Assembly (NCBI RefSeq): GCF_035918235.1
Contig: NZ_CP109485.1
Coordinates: 806,001 to 870,000 of the forward strand
DNA: 64,000 bases
Source of the DNA: Streptomyces sp. NBC_01445
Lineage (GTDB): Bacteria > Actinomycetota > Actinomycetes > Streptomycetales > Streptomycetaceae
Direction of reading: 5' to 3'
Position numbers and translations under genes: made by a program. Positions 1 to 8,734 of this stretch are shown here, in pieces (positions within the stretch are counted from its first letter, which is position 1; each line of letters begins with the position of its first letter). The notes under the pieces were generated by a model. The model had not been told where the DNA came from, did no database searches, and was given only the letters and a program-made list of their open reading frames with translations.

Positions 1-2
1 GG

Positions 3-851
3 GTCGACCTGCGCGTGGTCTATCAGTACTACTGCCGCAACCATCCCCGGCCCACCGAGCCTCAGTACCCGCTGTGGGAAGGGCTGCGCGCCGACTCGAC
101 CATGACGGCCGCCGGGCTGCGGGCGCGCCTTCAGGAATGCACCGGGTACGCCTCCGAACCCAAGGAGCGGACGGCGACTCAGCAGCGCAACCTCGACGAC
201 ATCCTCGCGGTCACGAAGATCCCCGAGCGCACCCTCGAGTCGCACCTGCGGTTCGCCACGTTCACGTTTCGCGACATCGTGCACAGCCGGCTCGGCGGGC
301 GGAACCCCTTCAGCAATCAGGGCGTACGGTATTCCGGCTCCCACGACGACCGGGCGCTCAACGCCGGGGTCGAGCGGTTCTCGGCCGACCCGACCGCCGT
401 ACGCGACCTCTCATACGACAGCGACCTCACCGGCAAGGTGACCATCCCCGTGCTCACCATGCACGCGATCGACGACCCCACCGCGTTCGTCGAGCACGAG
501 GCGGCCTACCGTGCCAGTCTCCAAGGCGCCCACCGCGAGCGGCACTTGGTGCAGACGTTCACTCGGGAAAGCGAACACAGTGAGCTGAGCAACTCCGAGT
601 ACGCCAACTCGATCACCGCACTGGACACCTGGGTGCGGACCGGGAAGAAGCCGACGCCGAACGCGATCGCGGCCTCGTGCGCCGCATTCGACGGCAGGTA
701 CGGCACCGGCTGCTTCTACGACCCGAGCTTCTCCCCCAGCGCCTACGCGTCACGGGTCAACCCGCGTCCGGGTGGCCTGCGTTGGCCGGCCATGACCGCC
801 GCCCAGGAGAAGACCTGGAGCCGGATCGACGGCGTGGGCATCGCACCCTGA
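3..851 (+). CDS. alpha/beta hydrolase family protein, C-terminal part (cut by window edge)
   Basis: The reading frame is open to the first bases of the window, so the gene starts outside it and only about 280 C-terminal residues are visible. A strand-loop segment IPVLTMHAIDDPTAFVEH followed about 40 residues later by SEHSELSNSEY looks like the acid and histidine part of an alpha/beta hydrolase triad; the nucleophile elbow would lie upstream of the window. The last 80 residues, rich in Tyr, Phe and Gly and with a Cys pair (AASCAAF, GTGCFYD), are typical of secreted actinobacterial hydrolases. The substrate is unknown. The gene is convergent with the SDR that follows. An internal GTG at position 15 is not the true start. 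Confidence 0.55.
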   Translation, partial: VDLRVVYQYYCRNHPRPTEPQYPLWEGLRADSTMTAAGLRARLQECTGYASEPKERTATQQRNLDDILAVTKIPERTLESHLRFATFTFRDIVHSRLGGRNPFSNQGVRYSGSHDDRALNAGVERFSADPTAVRDLSYDSDLTGKVTIPVLTMHAIDDPTAFVEHEAAYRASLQGAHRERHLVQTFTRESEHSELSNSEYANSITALDTWVRTGKKPTPNAIAASCAAFDGRYGTGCFYDPSFSPSAYASRVNPRPGGLRWPAMTAAQEKTWSRIDGVGIAP

Positions 852-904
852 GACCACCGACGTGACCGCGATGCCACCGGGGGACGGCCCCACTCCCGGT
901 GGCA

Positions 905-1693
905 TCACACCGTGGTGATCATGCCTCCGTCGATGACGAAGTCGGAGCCGGTGACGTTTGCGGTTCGGTCGGAGGCCAGAAGCAGCACGAGCTCGGCGAC
1001 CTCCTCGGGGTGGGTGAAACGGCCGGTCGCGGCTTCCCGCGCGACGTGTTCGATGACCGCGTCCGCCTCAAGTCCCCCGGCCTGACCGACCGTTGCCGCT
1101 ACGCCGTCCTTCCCCAGCCACAGATCCGTGGCGACCGGACCCGGGCTGACCGTGTTGACGCGGATACCACTAGGCCCCAGCTCCTTGGACAGCGACTTGC
1201 TGAAGCTCAGCAGCGCCGCCTTCGCCGCGCAGTAGTCGATCACGAGCGGGTCGGGCAGGCGTGCGTTGATGGACGCCACCGTGATGATCGACCCGGCGGT
1301 GCGCTGGAGCATCAGCGGCAGCACCTCGCGGGTGGCGCGTACGGAGGCGAGGAAATTGATGTCCAGGGTGGTCGTCCAGTCCCGGTCGGTGACGGACGAG
1401 AAGCCACCGGTGCGTGTCCGGACCGCACCCACGTTGTTGACCAGGATGTCGGGCGGCCCGAAGGCGGAGCCCGCCGCCGAGACGAGCACGGCGGGCCCTT
1501 CGGGAGTCGCCAGATCCACCTCGACGGCCTGTACGGATCCTGTCCGGGCGAGGTCGGCCAGTTCGCCGCCCACGTGGCGCGCCCCGGCCGTCACGCGGAC
1601 CCCTTCGGCCACGAGGGCCTTGGTGATGGCCAGCCCGATGCCCTTGCTCGCACCGGTCACCACCGCGGCTCTGCCCTGCAGCTTCAATTCCAT
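905..1693 (-). CDS. SDR family oxidoreductase
   Basis: This 262-residue classical short-chain dehydrogenase is complete. The Rossmann glycine motif TGASKGIG lies at residues 13-20, NNVG at 86-89, the catalytic Ser at about 141 and YCAAK (Tyr154, Lys158) match the active site. The C-terminus SDFVIDGGM is the usual SDR ending. It should use NAD(P)H to reduce or oxidise a ketone/alcohol pair; the substrate is not evident. The ATG at 1693 is preceded by AAAGG at a normal distance. It stands alone, with a long untranslated stretch upstream and a convergent hydrolase downstream. Confidence 0.9.
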   Translation of the reverse strand: MELKLQGRAAVVTGASKGIGLAITKALVAEGVRVTAGARHVGGELADLARTGSVQAVEVDLATPEGPAVLVSAAGSAFGPPDILVNNVGAVRTRTGGFSSVTDRDWTTTLDINFLASVRATREVLPLMLQRTAGSIITVASINARLPDPLVIDYCAAKAALLSFSKSLSKELGPSGIRVNTVSPGPVATDLWLGKDGVAATVGQAGGLEADAVIEHVAREAATGRFTHPEEVAELVLLLASDRTANVTGSDFVIDGGMITTV

Positions 1694-2067
1694 GGGACGC
1701 CTTTCTGCGCCGGGCGGCGAGAGAAAACCGCTTAAACGGGACGGCGTTTCACAATACGGACTCCTACGACGCGCACGGCGCGACGCGCGGCAAGGCCGTG
1801 CGGCGCCAAACGGGGGTCAACTTCAACGTGAGAACGTCATCGTCGCCAGGCGCTGGTCCGGCCTGCACGGCCTTTTTTTGGCGCAATCGGTCACGAGCAC
1901 TGCCCACTGTCCGGCGAAGGCGCCCCACAGCGTTCGCAACCCCGTCTCCCCCGGGGTCCGGAGTGTGAGGCAGTGCGTCTCCCGCCCAGGGGCGGCACAG
2001 GACCATCAACAGACCCTGGCCACAGAGTTCGGCCAGTTCGCGCATCACGGCGGACGGGTGGACACCC
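1694..2067. other. 374-bp gap, no confident gene
   Basis: This stretch lies between two minus-strand genes. It should carry the promoter of the SDR. An unassigned minus-strand frame (about 1764-2060) contains a protein-like run beginning VHPSAVMRELAELCGQG, but it has no recognisable family, no clear start, and its upstream part overlaps the Lrp gene in another frame. A run of seven T follows GGCCTGCACGGCC at 1860-1872, which resembles a weak plus-strand terminator although no plus-strand gene precedes it. Confidence 0.4.
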
Positions 2068-3123
2068 TCAGGGAGTGGTGCCCGGGTCGTCCCACGGGAC
2101 GTGGCCGACCGCCCGGCCGTGAGGGTCGAGGAGTCGGCCCATGCGCTTGGCCGTGACGAGCGTGACGGTGCGGTCGTGCACGCGCAGATCCGGCAGTTGC
2201 TCACACATGTGGGCCTCGAACCCCGTGACATCCTCCGCCGTGCGCAGCCACGCGATGACCAGGAAGTTGGCTGTCCCGCTCACGGCACTGCACAGCCGGA
2301 CCTCGGGCATGAGGCCGAGCGTGCGTGCCGCCGCCGTCAGTTGGTGGGCGGGGAGGTCGATGCGGTAGGTGGCTGCGAGCGGCCAGCCGGCGGCTCTCTG
2401 GGCGAAGTCGCAGCGGAAGTGGACGGACCGCGTTTCCATCAGTCGCTGGACCCTCCGGCGCACCGTCGCCTCGCTGACGCCCAGATCCCGGGCCAGCTCC
2501 TGGTGGCTTCGCCGCCCGTCCCGGCCGAGCGCGGCGATGAGTGCCACGTCGGCGGTGGCCGCTGTCGGGGAACGGCGCGGAGGTTGCTGCTGGGGAGCCA
2601 GGAGTGAGCGTTGCTGCCGGTCCAGGGCGCGCATGCGCCAGCCGCTCCCTTCTTGGTAGAGGCGCAGGCCGAGGTGGACGGCTGTCGCTTCCACGCCGGG
2701 CGCGGTGGGCAGGTCCCGGCGGACAAGGGCTGCGAGGGCGGCCGGCGTCGGGGCGGCCACGGTCACGGTCACGAAGAGATCGAAGTCACCCGTCACCTCC
2801 TCGACGCTGAGGACTTGGGGCAGCGCGCACAGGTGGCGCGTCACGTCGTCGACGGTGTTCGGTCGGCAGCGTACGTCGACGTAGGCGAAGCTCGTCGTGC
2901 TCGCGGACGGGTAGGCCGTCAGCCAGGCCAGCCCCTGGGCGACCAGCCGGTGCCAGCGCCGGGCCGCGGAGGTGGCGTCCACGCCGAGCGCCGGCCCGAT
3001 CTGCGACCACGGCGCACGCGGGCTGCGCTGCAGGGCCTCGATCAACGCCAGGTCCGACTCCTGAAGCGAACCGGTCACCGCATCCCGGCGTTCCTCCGGC
3101 ACTTCTGTGCTGGCATCAGGCAT
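2068..3123 (-). CDS. Lrp/AsnC family transcriptional regulator, tandem-duplicated architecture
   Basis: The 351-residue protein is about twice the usual Lrp length because it holds two Lrp/AsnC units in tandem. The first HTH is at about residues 25-65 (WSQIGPALGVDATSAARRW) and the second at about 190-235 (ELARDLGVSEATVRRRV); each is followed by a RAM-like beta-alpha-beta domain (GDFDLFVTV in the first, SGTANFLVIAW in the second). I chose the ATG at 3123 because the frame upstream of it runs through the intergenic palindrome. The gene is divergent from an M20 amidohydrolase, so it probably controls that gene and itself in response to an amino-acid-like ligand. Confidence 0.85.
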   Translation of the reverse strand: MPDASTEVPEERRDAVTGSLQESDLALIEALQRSPRAPWSQIGPALGVDATSAARRWHRLVAQGLAWLTAYPSASTTSFAYVDVRCRPNTVDDVTRHLCALPQVLSVEEVTGDFDLFVTVTVAAPTPAALAALVRRDLPTAPGVEATAVHLGLRLYQEGSGWRMRALDRQQRSLLAPQQQPPRRSPTAATADVALIAALGRDGRRSHQELARDLGVSEATVRRRVQRLMETRSVHFRCDFAQRAAGWPLAATYRIDLPAHQLTAAARTLGLMPEVRLCSAVSGTANFLVIAWLRTAEDVTGFEAHMCEQLPDLRVHDRTVTLVTAKRMGRLLDPHGRAVGHVPWDDPGTTP

Positions 3124-3165
3124 CGTGCACGATTCTCCGTCGAATTCCTGCGTTATCACGAGTGG

Positions 3166-3180
3166 GTGATCAGTGATCAC
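3166..3180. promoter_or_regulatory. perfect palindrome, probable Lrp operator
   Basis: GTGATCA-G-TGATCAC is a perfect 7+1+7 inverted repeat in the 130-bp gap between the divergent Lrp and M20 genes. A further half site, TTATCAC, lies at 3153-3159, roughly one helical turn away. That it binds the neighbouring regulator is an inference from position. Confidence 0.6.
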
Positions 3181-3253
3181 CATCCTGGACTCACTTCGGC
3201 CCAGGTGTCGACCCCCGACCCCCGGACCCCGCCGGAGGTCTGGGAGGACTGAC

Positions 3254-4543
3254 ATGGAGACCGACGGGTCCCTGACCGTTGCCGCACCGCGCGAGGGCGT
3301 TGCCCTGCGGGACGGCCTCGCCCCGCGACTGCCCGCCCTCGGCCTGCTCTACCGCGATCTGCACTCCCATCCCGAGCTGTCCATGCAGGAGCACCGCACG
3401 GCCGGGATCGTGGCCGCGGAGCTGCGCGGGCAGGGCTGGGAGGTCACCGAGGGCGTCGGCGGCACGGGGGTCGTCGGGGTGCTGCGTAACGGCGAAGGAC
3501 CGGTGGTCGCGCTCCGGGCCGACATGGACGGCCTCCCCGTACGCGAGGCGACAGGACTCGACTACGCATCCACGGATACGGCGCTGTCGCCGGACGGCGA
3601 GCCGGTTCCGCTCATGCACGCCTGCGGCCACGATCTGCACACGGCTGCTCTGCTCGGCGCCACCGGCCGGCTGGCGGCGCATCGGGAACTCTGGCGCGGC
3701 ACGCTGCTGGCGATCTTCCAGCCGGGGGAGGAAACGGGCGCCGGGGCCAGGGCCATGCTGGCCGACGGTCTCCTGGAGCGTTTCCCGCGACCCGACGTGG
3801 TGCTCGGCCAGCATGTGGGCCCGCTCCCCCTGGGTTCGGTGGCTACGCGCCCCGGTGTCGTGATGGCCGCGGCGGACAGTCTCAGGGCACGTCTGCTCGG
3901 GCGGGGCGGGCACGGTTCGGCTCCGCACGCCACGGTCGACCCCGTGGTCATGGCGGCGGCGACGGTCATGCGGTTGCAGGGAATTGTGGCCCGCGAGGTC
4001 TCGCCGACGGAGTCGGCGGTCGTCACGGTGGGCTCACTGCGGGCCGGCACCAAGGAGAACAGCATCCCCGACGAGGCCGAACTCAAGATCAATATCAGGA
4101 CGTTCGACGCCGCCGTGCGGCAGCGGGTGCTCGCCGCGGTGCGCCGTACCGTCGAAGGGGAGGCGGCGACCTCCGGTGCGCCTCGCCCCCCGGAGTTCAG
4201 CGAGCTCAACTCCTTTCCCCTGACGGTCAATTCGGACGGGGCGACGGAACGCGTCCTCCAGGCGCTCGGGGCGGGCGGCGCTCAGGTGCACACCCTGCGC
4301 TCCCCGCTGTCGGGCAGCGAGGACTTCGGCCTGCTCGCCACTGCGGCCGAGTGTCCGTCCGTCTTCTGGTTCTTCGGCGGTACGGAGGCCAGCGGCTGGG
4401 AGGGCGCCGATCCGGCGGGCGAGCAGCCGCCCACCGTGCACGGCAACCACTCGCCGTCCTTCGCACCGGTGGCGGATCCCGCGCTGCGTAACGGGGTCAC
4501 GCATCTGCTCGACGCCGCCGCGGAGTGGCTCGACTCGGTGTGA
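3254..4543 (+). CDS. M20 family metallopeptidase / amidohydrolase
   Basis: This 429-residue M20D-type amidohydrolase belongs to the family of hippurate, IAA-amino-acid and N-acyl amino acid hydrolases. Metal-site segments are visible: DLHSHPELS at 35-43, RADMDGLP at 88-95, HACGHDLHT at 122-130 and PGEE at 157-160. The dimerisation domain (GHGSAPHATVDPV) and a C-terminal SGSEDFG segment complete the fold. The start at 3254 has GGGAGGA five bases upstream; longer frames run through the palindrome. It should hydrolyse an N-acyl or N-carbamoyl amino acid in the cytoplasm, under the divergent Lrp regulator. Confidence 0.9.
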   Translation: METDGSLTVAAPREGVALRDGLAPRLPALGLLYRDLHSHPELSMQEHRTAGIVAAELRGQGWEVTEGVGGTGVVGVLRNGEGPVVALRADMDGLPVREATGLDYASTDTALSPDGEPVPLMHACGHDLHTAALLGATGRLAAHRELWRGTLLAIFQPGEETGAGARAMLADGLLERFPRPDVVLGQHVGPLPLGSVATRPGVVMAAADSLRARLLGRGGHGSAPHATVDPVVMAAATVMRLQGIVAREVSPTESAVVTVGSLRAGTKENSIPDEAELKINIRTFDAAVRQRVLAAVRRTVEGEAATSGAPRPPEFSELNSFPLTVNSDGATERVLQALGAGGAQVHTLRSPLSGSEDFGLLATAAECPSVFWFFGGTEASGWEGADPAGEQPPTVHGNHSPSFAPVADPALRNGVTHLLDAAAEWLDSV

Positions 4544-4570
4544 ATCCGGCGCCGAGGCCGGCTCAGGCGC

Positions 4571-4610
4571 CGGCGTCCGTGGGGGCATGCGGTGGCCCCT
4601 ACGGACGCCG
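4571..4610. terminator. bidirectional hairpin between convergent genes
   Basis: The arms CGGCGTCCGT (4571-4580) and ACGGACGCCG (4601-4610) are perfectly complementary, and inner GGGG/CCCC bases extend the stem. A smaller hairpin CCGGCGCC/GGCGCCGG lies just before it (4546-4573). It sits between the M20 gene and the convergent methyltransferase, whose stop codon it overlaps. Confidence 0.75.
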
Positions 4611-5324
4611 CGCCACAAAGACGAACTCCCTACCGGGACGGTCAGCGGCGTCACGAACCTCGTCGACCACGAATCCGCGTGCGGCCAACTGCCCCTCGAT
4701 TTCTGAGCGTTCGCGGAACCGCAACGTGGAATCGGACGTCAGCACGTCACCGTCCCCAGAGAATACGTACGTCCACCGAAAGGTCACCAGAGGTCCACTC
4801 ACGTCCGTCACCTCGACCCAGCTCTCGACCACACCGACTCCCGGGATCCGCGTCTGTGAGTACGACTCCTCGCGGTTCCACTCCTCCCAGGCGCGCCTGG
4901 CCGGGTCCCGGGTCTCGAACACCAGGCGACCGCCGGGCCGCAGTGCCTCGTACGCTCCTTGCAGCGTCCGTTGCCAGACCTTCGGATCGACGATGGCCTG
5001 CGCGACGTTCGCCGTCATGGTCGCCAGATCCGTCCGCAGGGGCGGGAGCGCTGTCGCGTCACCGCAGATCCAGCGCACCCGCTCGCTGCCGGGCTTGCCC
5101 CGGGCCACATCGACGGACGCCCGCGCGGGATCGACCCCCACGACGTCGATCCCCCGATCGGCCAGCAGCAGCGCGAACACTCCCGTCCCACAGCCGATGT
5201 CCAGCACGTGACGGGCTCCGAACTCCTCCGCCATACCCACGTATGCGTCGAGATCGCTGCGGTCGGGATCGAGTGCGTCATATACCGCGGCGAGCCGTGG
5301 ATGCTCAAAACCCTCATCTGCCAT
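4599..5324 (-). CDS. class I SAM-dependent methyltransferase
   Basis: This is a 241-residue protein with SAM motif I VLDIGCGTGVF at about residues 40-50, an acidic ribose-binding residue in VVGVDP, and a motif-III-like LRPGGRLVFETRDPARRAW segment. The region after residue 150 (SYSQTRIPGV, TFRWTYVFSG) resembles small-molecule methyltransferases of the Methyltransf_25/11 type. I chose the ATG at 5324 because the 57 codons upstream look non-coding. The acceptor substrate is unknown. It is divergent from a small membrane protein gene. Confidence 0.8.
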   Translation of the reverse strand: MADEGFEHPRLAAVYDALDPDRSDLDAYVGMAEEFGARHVLDIGCGTGVFALLLADRGIDVVGVDPARASVDVARGKPGSERVRWICGDATALPPLRTDLATMTANVAQAIVDPKVWQRTLQGAYEALRPGGRLVFETRDPARRAWEEWNREESYSQTRIPGVGVVESWVEVTDVSGPLVTFRWTYVFSGDGDVLTSDSTLRFRERSEIEGQLAARGFVVDEVRDAADRPGREFVFVARRP

Positions 5325-5463
5325 GCGGCCGAAGGTACCGGGCACGATCAGTGAACCTCGCGTAATTTCCGGCCGGTTCCGCTCGGCACAACCGCGGCGC
5401 GCCGTCATGTGTCCAACCACAGAGCGCCGGCAGGAGCCGGCAAGGGGGACGGGGACGCGGGCC

Positions 5464-5889
5464 ATGGGGAAATACACGGTCGCCCAGCACATCACGCGGT
5501 TCTTCTGGCTTCCGCGCGGTACGGAACGGCATCAACCCACTTCGTACGCGCGCCTGACAGGGATCTGGCTGGCGTCGATCGCCGTCGGGACGGCGGTCAC
5601 CGCGGCCGGCGGGGCCGAGGAGTACGGCGGCGCCGACATCATGACGGTGATCGTCGTCCTGAACGTCATCGACGACATCATCACCGGCGTGCGGCACCGC
5701 TGGCCGGCCGCACTCGCGGCAGTGGCCCTCCTGTACGGCGGGAGCCGGCTCACCGGCGCCGTCCTGTCCGACTCCCTCGACACGGACTGGGCCACGACCA
5801 TCGCCGCCGCCGTCGGCGTCACGCTCGCCCTCGCGGCAACGGCCACCCTCACCCGGCTCCCGCAACGCCCGGCAACGACGGCCCGGTGA
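5464..5889 (+). CDS. small hypothetical membrane protein
   Basis: This 141-residue protein has about four hydrophobic segments (LTGIWLASIAVGTAVTAAGG, IMTVIVVLNVIDDIITGV, PAALAAVALLYGGS and an Ala-rich TTIAAAVGVTLALAATA) and a basic N-terminus. I do not recognise the family. The ATG at 5464 is preceded by a G-rich stretch; in-frame codons further upstream belong to the opposite gene's leader. No partner is evident. Confidence 0.6.
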   Translation: MGKYTVAQHITRFFWLPRGTERHQPTSYARLTGIWLASIAVGTAVTAAGGAEEYGGADIMTVIVVLNVIDDIITGVRHRWPAALAAVALLYGGSRLTGAVLSDSLDTDWATTIAAAVGVTLALAATATLTRLPQRPATTAR

Positions 5890-5969
5890 GCCGCATGGCG
5901 CCCCCGGTTCGCCCCGCAGGCAGAGATGCGGCTCAGCCTTGAGTGATCTGGACAGGCCGATGGAGACAC

Positions 5970-6004
5970 CACGAGCCCCGCACTCCGGGAGTGCGGGGCT
6001 CGTG
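5970..6004. terminator. 17-bp perfect hairpin
   Basis: CACGAGCCCCGCACTCC and its exact complement are separated by one base. The hairpin lies 18 bases beyond the stop codon of the minus-strand secreted protein and 80 bases after the plus-strand membrane protein, so it can terminate both convergent genes. Confidence 0.85.
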
Positions 6005-6021
6005 CAGTGCTCAGGAGCTGG

Positions 6022-6447
6022 TCACGCGGTGACGGAGTACCACCGGGAGCAGATGGCCTCGCCCTTCACCACACAGACGCGCATGTTGAAGGTGTGGCCC
6101 TCCGGAAGGTTCTGGGTGTTGCAGTGGACAGCCGGAGCGGTGTCGTGATTGGTGTTCGCCGAGAGACCGACGGCGAGTTCGGCGCGGATGTAGTAGCCCT
6201 CGCCCGTGCCGTCCTCGGCACACACGGTGTCGCCCTTCCGGGTGTCGGTCGGGTCCTGGTACCACCTGCCGTCGCCGGCGAACTCGCCGTTGATGTACGC
6301 GTAGATCGTCGTGCCGTTCGGGTCGGGCGAATTGTGGAAGGAGACCGAAGGTGCCGCGCTCGCGGGCCCAGCTCCGAATCCGAGACCCGCGGCGGTGATC
6401 ATGAGGCCGCCGGCGGCGACCGAAGCGACTCGCTTGGTGATCTGCAT
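6022..6447 (-). CDS. small secreted protein, unknown function
   Basis: This 141-residue protein has a classic Sec signal peptide: basic MQITKR, a hydrophobic run, and cleavage after GPASA-A near residue 31. The mature part of about 110 residues has four Cys (TVCAEDG, VHCNTQ, RVCVVKG, ICSRWY), enough for two disulfides, and is rich in Thr, Tyr and Asn. The layout resembles small disulfide-stabilised beta proteins exported by streptomycetes, but I do not recognise a family. SD AGGGGGAA precedes the ATG at 6447. Confidence 0.7.
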   Translation of the reverse strand: MQITKRVASVAAGGLMITAAGLGFGAGPASAAPSVSFHNSPDPNGTTIYAYINGEFAGDGRWYQDPTDTRKGDTVCAEDGTGEGYYIRAELAVGLSANTNHDTAPAVHCNTQNLPEGHTFNMRVCVVKGEAICSRWYSVTA

Positions 6448-6806
6448 GGGATGTTCCCCCTGTAGTTGTGGCCCGCCTGGCCATACCTCCGCGGGCAGCC
6501 CAGTGGCTTCCGGCGACGCGGTGCGGCGTCGCGGCTCCCGGCCGGTGGCTCGATGCCCAGGCGGCGGACGGCGTACAACGAGAAGTCCAGGGCCTGGTCA
6601 TGGCCGTACGCCTCAGGAAAGTATCCCCGAGCCGCGCTGGGGAGTCGTTAGCACTCAGTCCATGGATGCCTTGGCTGTGAGTCGACATCGGGCGCGTCCA
6701 CGACGGAACCGATCACCTGCCGACCGCGTGATCCCGCTGAGTAGGATTCCCGCGCCCCGCCCCGAAGGGTGAGGAAGTGGGCAGGGATTCGGGCAGTGAG
6801 GGGCAT
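6448..6806. other. 359-bp divergent intergenic region
   Basis: The region separates the minus-strand secreted protein and the plus-strand membrane protein and should hold both promoters. TAGGAT at 6742-6747 is a plausible -10 for the plus-strand gene. No convincing gene is seen. Confidence 0.4.
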
Positions 6807-8042
6807 ATGAGATCTGGGGTCGGGGACTTCGTCCGCGCGGGAGTGTGTCTGCTGCTGGCCGTCGTACTGCTCGGCGCGGCCTGGCCGCTGTGGCACACCG
6901 CGCAACAGGCACGGCAGGACGACGTCGACTTCTCGAAGGTGGCCGTCGTCGAGAACGGTCATCGCACCGGCCAGTTGAAGGTGTGCGGAGACCTCAACCG
7001 CAAGCCGTACTGCCTGCAGCGCGAACGCGTCACCGTCCGGGACTCCGCCTACTCGCTCAAACGCTCCAGCACCAAGTACACCCTGGAACTGACCCGGGCC
7101 GACCACCGCCGCACGATGGAACTCGCCTACAGCGATCACCGCTCCCACGACGAGCGGGACTCGGTGTACGGGCGGGCACGTGCCGGGGAGCCGGTGACGC
7201 TGTTCTGGTGGCGCGATTCGGTACGCATGATCCAGGCAGGGAAGGACAGCGGCGACGACAGGTCCGTCGTACACACCAGCCACTACCCGGGACGGCTCTT
7301 CACCGCGCCCGCGGCCCTGGCCTCCGTCCTTTGGGGGCTCGGACTCGGGCCGCTGTGGGCAGCGATGTGGCTGCTGCTGCGTGGTCGGCGCAACCCGCTG
7401 ACGATGGCGTGGCAGTGGCTCGCACCTGTACTCGCCCTGGCCACCGCGGGCGGCGTCGGGGCAATGGCCACATTGATCGACCCCCGGCCCAGAGCGGTGG
7501 TGCTGAGCTTCGCGGTGGCGGCCGTGGCCCTCCTGGTCCCCGCTCTGCTCGGGCTGCGCCGGTGGACGCGGACCCGGCTGCCGCGCAAGTGCGACGTGGA
7601 GCCGGTTCAGCCGGTCGAAGTGCACCCGGTGGACGGCGGTGTCTCCGGCACCGGCCCATGGAAACTCGGCATCAAGGGCCCGCTGTACGTAGGACCGGAG
7701 GTCATCGGCACCACCCCCGACCCGGCCGCGAAGGTGGCGCTGAAGCCGCTGCCGGGTCCGCTGCGCGTGATCACCGTACGGCCGCCGTACCGCAGCGACC
7801 CGCGCGCAGTACGCCGGTACTCGATCCAGCCCTACCTCGACGAAGAAGCACGCGCACGTAGAGCAGAACAAGAGCGCTGGTACACCCGCGGGCCGCAGAG
7901 CCAACCGACCCACCCCCTCGTCGCCGTCTGCGAGGTTCTCGACGGCCCGGGCCGCGGCTCACAGGTACTGATAGGCGCACCGGAACAGGACATGCCGGAG
8001 GTGCTGGGCGCCATTGCCGCCCATGCTCGGCAATGGCAGTGA
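6807..8042 (+). CDS. hypothetical membrane protein
   Basis: The protein is about 411 residues long. After an N-terminal membrane segment (VRAGVCLLLAVVLLGAAW), an extracytoplasmic region of about 140 residues contains the pair KVCGDLNRKPYCLQ. Two or three further membrane helices follow (LASVLWGLGLGPLWAAMWLL, LAPVLALATAGGVGAMATL, VVLSFAVAAVALLVPALLGL), then a soluble tail of about 160 residues. I do not recognise the family; the layout resembles actinobacterial DUF3592-like proteins. The start could be the GTG at 6777 or the ATG at 6807; each has a close SD, so the choice is uncertain. Confidence 0.6.
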   Translation: MRSGVGDFVRAGVCLLLAVVLLGAAWPLWHTAQQARQDDVDFSKVAVVENGHRTGQLKVCGDLNRKPYCLQRERVTVRDSAYSLKRSSTKYTLELTRADHRRTMELAYSDHRSHDERDSVYGRARAGEPVTLFWWRDSVRMIQAGKDSGDDRSVVHTSHYPGRLFTAPAALASVLWGLGLGPLWAAMWLLLRGRRNPLTMAWQWLAPVLALATAGGVGAMATLIDPRPRAVVLSFAVAAVALLVPALLGLRRWTRTRLPRKCDVEPVQPVEVHPVDGGVSGTGPWKLGIKGPLYVGPEVIGTTPDPAAKVALKPLPGPLRVITVRPPYRSDPRAVRRYSIQPYLDEEARARRAEQERWYTRGPQSQPTHPLVAVCEVLDGPGRGSQVLIGAPEQDMPEVLGAIAAHARQWQ

Positions 8043-8120
8043 GCCGGGCGGTGCCTGCCGCGAGCCGCTCGAGCAGGTCACCGTCACGTGTCAGGGGGAT
8101 GGGGGATGGACTTCGGAGGC

Positions 8121-8227
8121 CACACAAAAATGAAGTCACAAATTAATCACCTGCTGTTCATATTTCCTTCACATGCTCCGTCGACGTAATAGCCTCATCC
8201 CACCTGTAACACCTCAGGGGGGACGAC
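8121..8227 (+). promoter_or_regulatory. AT-rich promoter region
   Basis: The stretch at 8121-8175 is unusually AT-rich for this DNA (for example AAATTAATCA). TTCACA (8168-8173) and TAGCCT (8190-8195), 16 bases apart, could form a promoter for the gene at 8228, whose SD is AGGGGGGA. Confidence 0.35.
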
Positions 8228-8734
8228 ATGACCAACGCGTACACAACGCCGCCCGCGCCGCGCCCGGTTGACACCCGTCCGCTGCGCAAGCGGAAGCGCG
8301 TGTGGCTCGGCGGGTCGGGGCTGCTGCTCACCGGCGCGCTCATAGTGGGCGCCGGGAACGGCGATCAGCAGCCCGTCGCCGCCGAGGCCAAGCCCGCGCC
8401 GACCGTCACCGCCACCGTGACCGCCACGCCGGAGCCCGCGCCGACCGTCACGGAGACCATCAAGGCCAAGGCGAAGCCGCGCCCCACGGTCACCGTCACC
8501 AAGACCGCCCGGGCTGCAGCCGACACCGGCAGTGATACGGGCAGCGATACGGGAAGTGGAAGCGGCAGCCAGGACACCACCGGCACCTGCTCGATCACCT
8601 CCAACGCGGGCAACTGCTATTCGGCCGGCCAGTTCTGCCGCAACAGCGATCACGGCGCCGTCACCACCAACGAGGGCGGCACGCGCATCAAATGCGTGTA
8701 CAGCTCCAACGCCTGGCGCTGGACGTACGCCTGA
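8228..8734 (+). CDS. hypothetical membrane-anchored protein with Thr/Pro-rich stalk
   Basis: This 168-residue protein has a basic cytoplasmic N-terminus (RPLRKRKRVWLGG), one membrane segment (SGLLLTGALIVGAG), a stalk of repeated PAPTVTATVTATPEP-type and SDTGSDTGS units, and a C-terminal domain of about 50 residues with four Cys (GTCSIT, GNCYSA, QFCRNS, IKCVYS). It probably exposes the small disulfide-bonded domain outside the membrane. No family is recognised. The ATG at 8228 has a strong SD. Confidence 0.65.
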   Translation: MTNAYTTPPAPRPVDTRPLRKRKRVWLGGSGLLLTGALIVGAGNGDQQPVAAEAKPAPTVTATVTATPEPAPTVTETIKAKAKPRPTVTVTKTARAAADTGSDTGSDTGSGSGSQDTTGTCSITSNAGNCYSAGQFCRNSDHGAVTTNEGGTRIKCVYSSNAWRWTYA

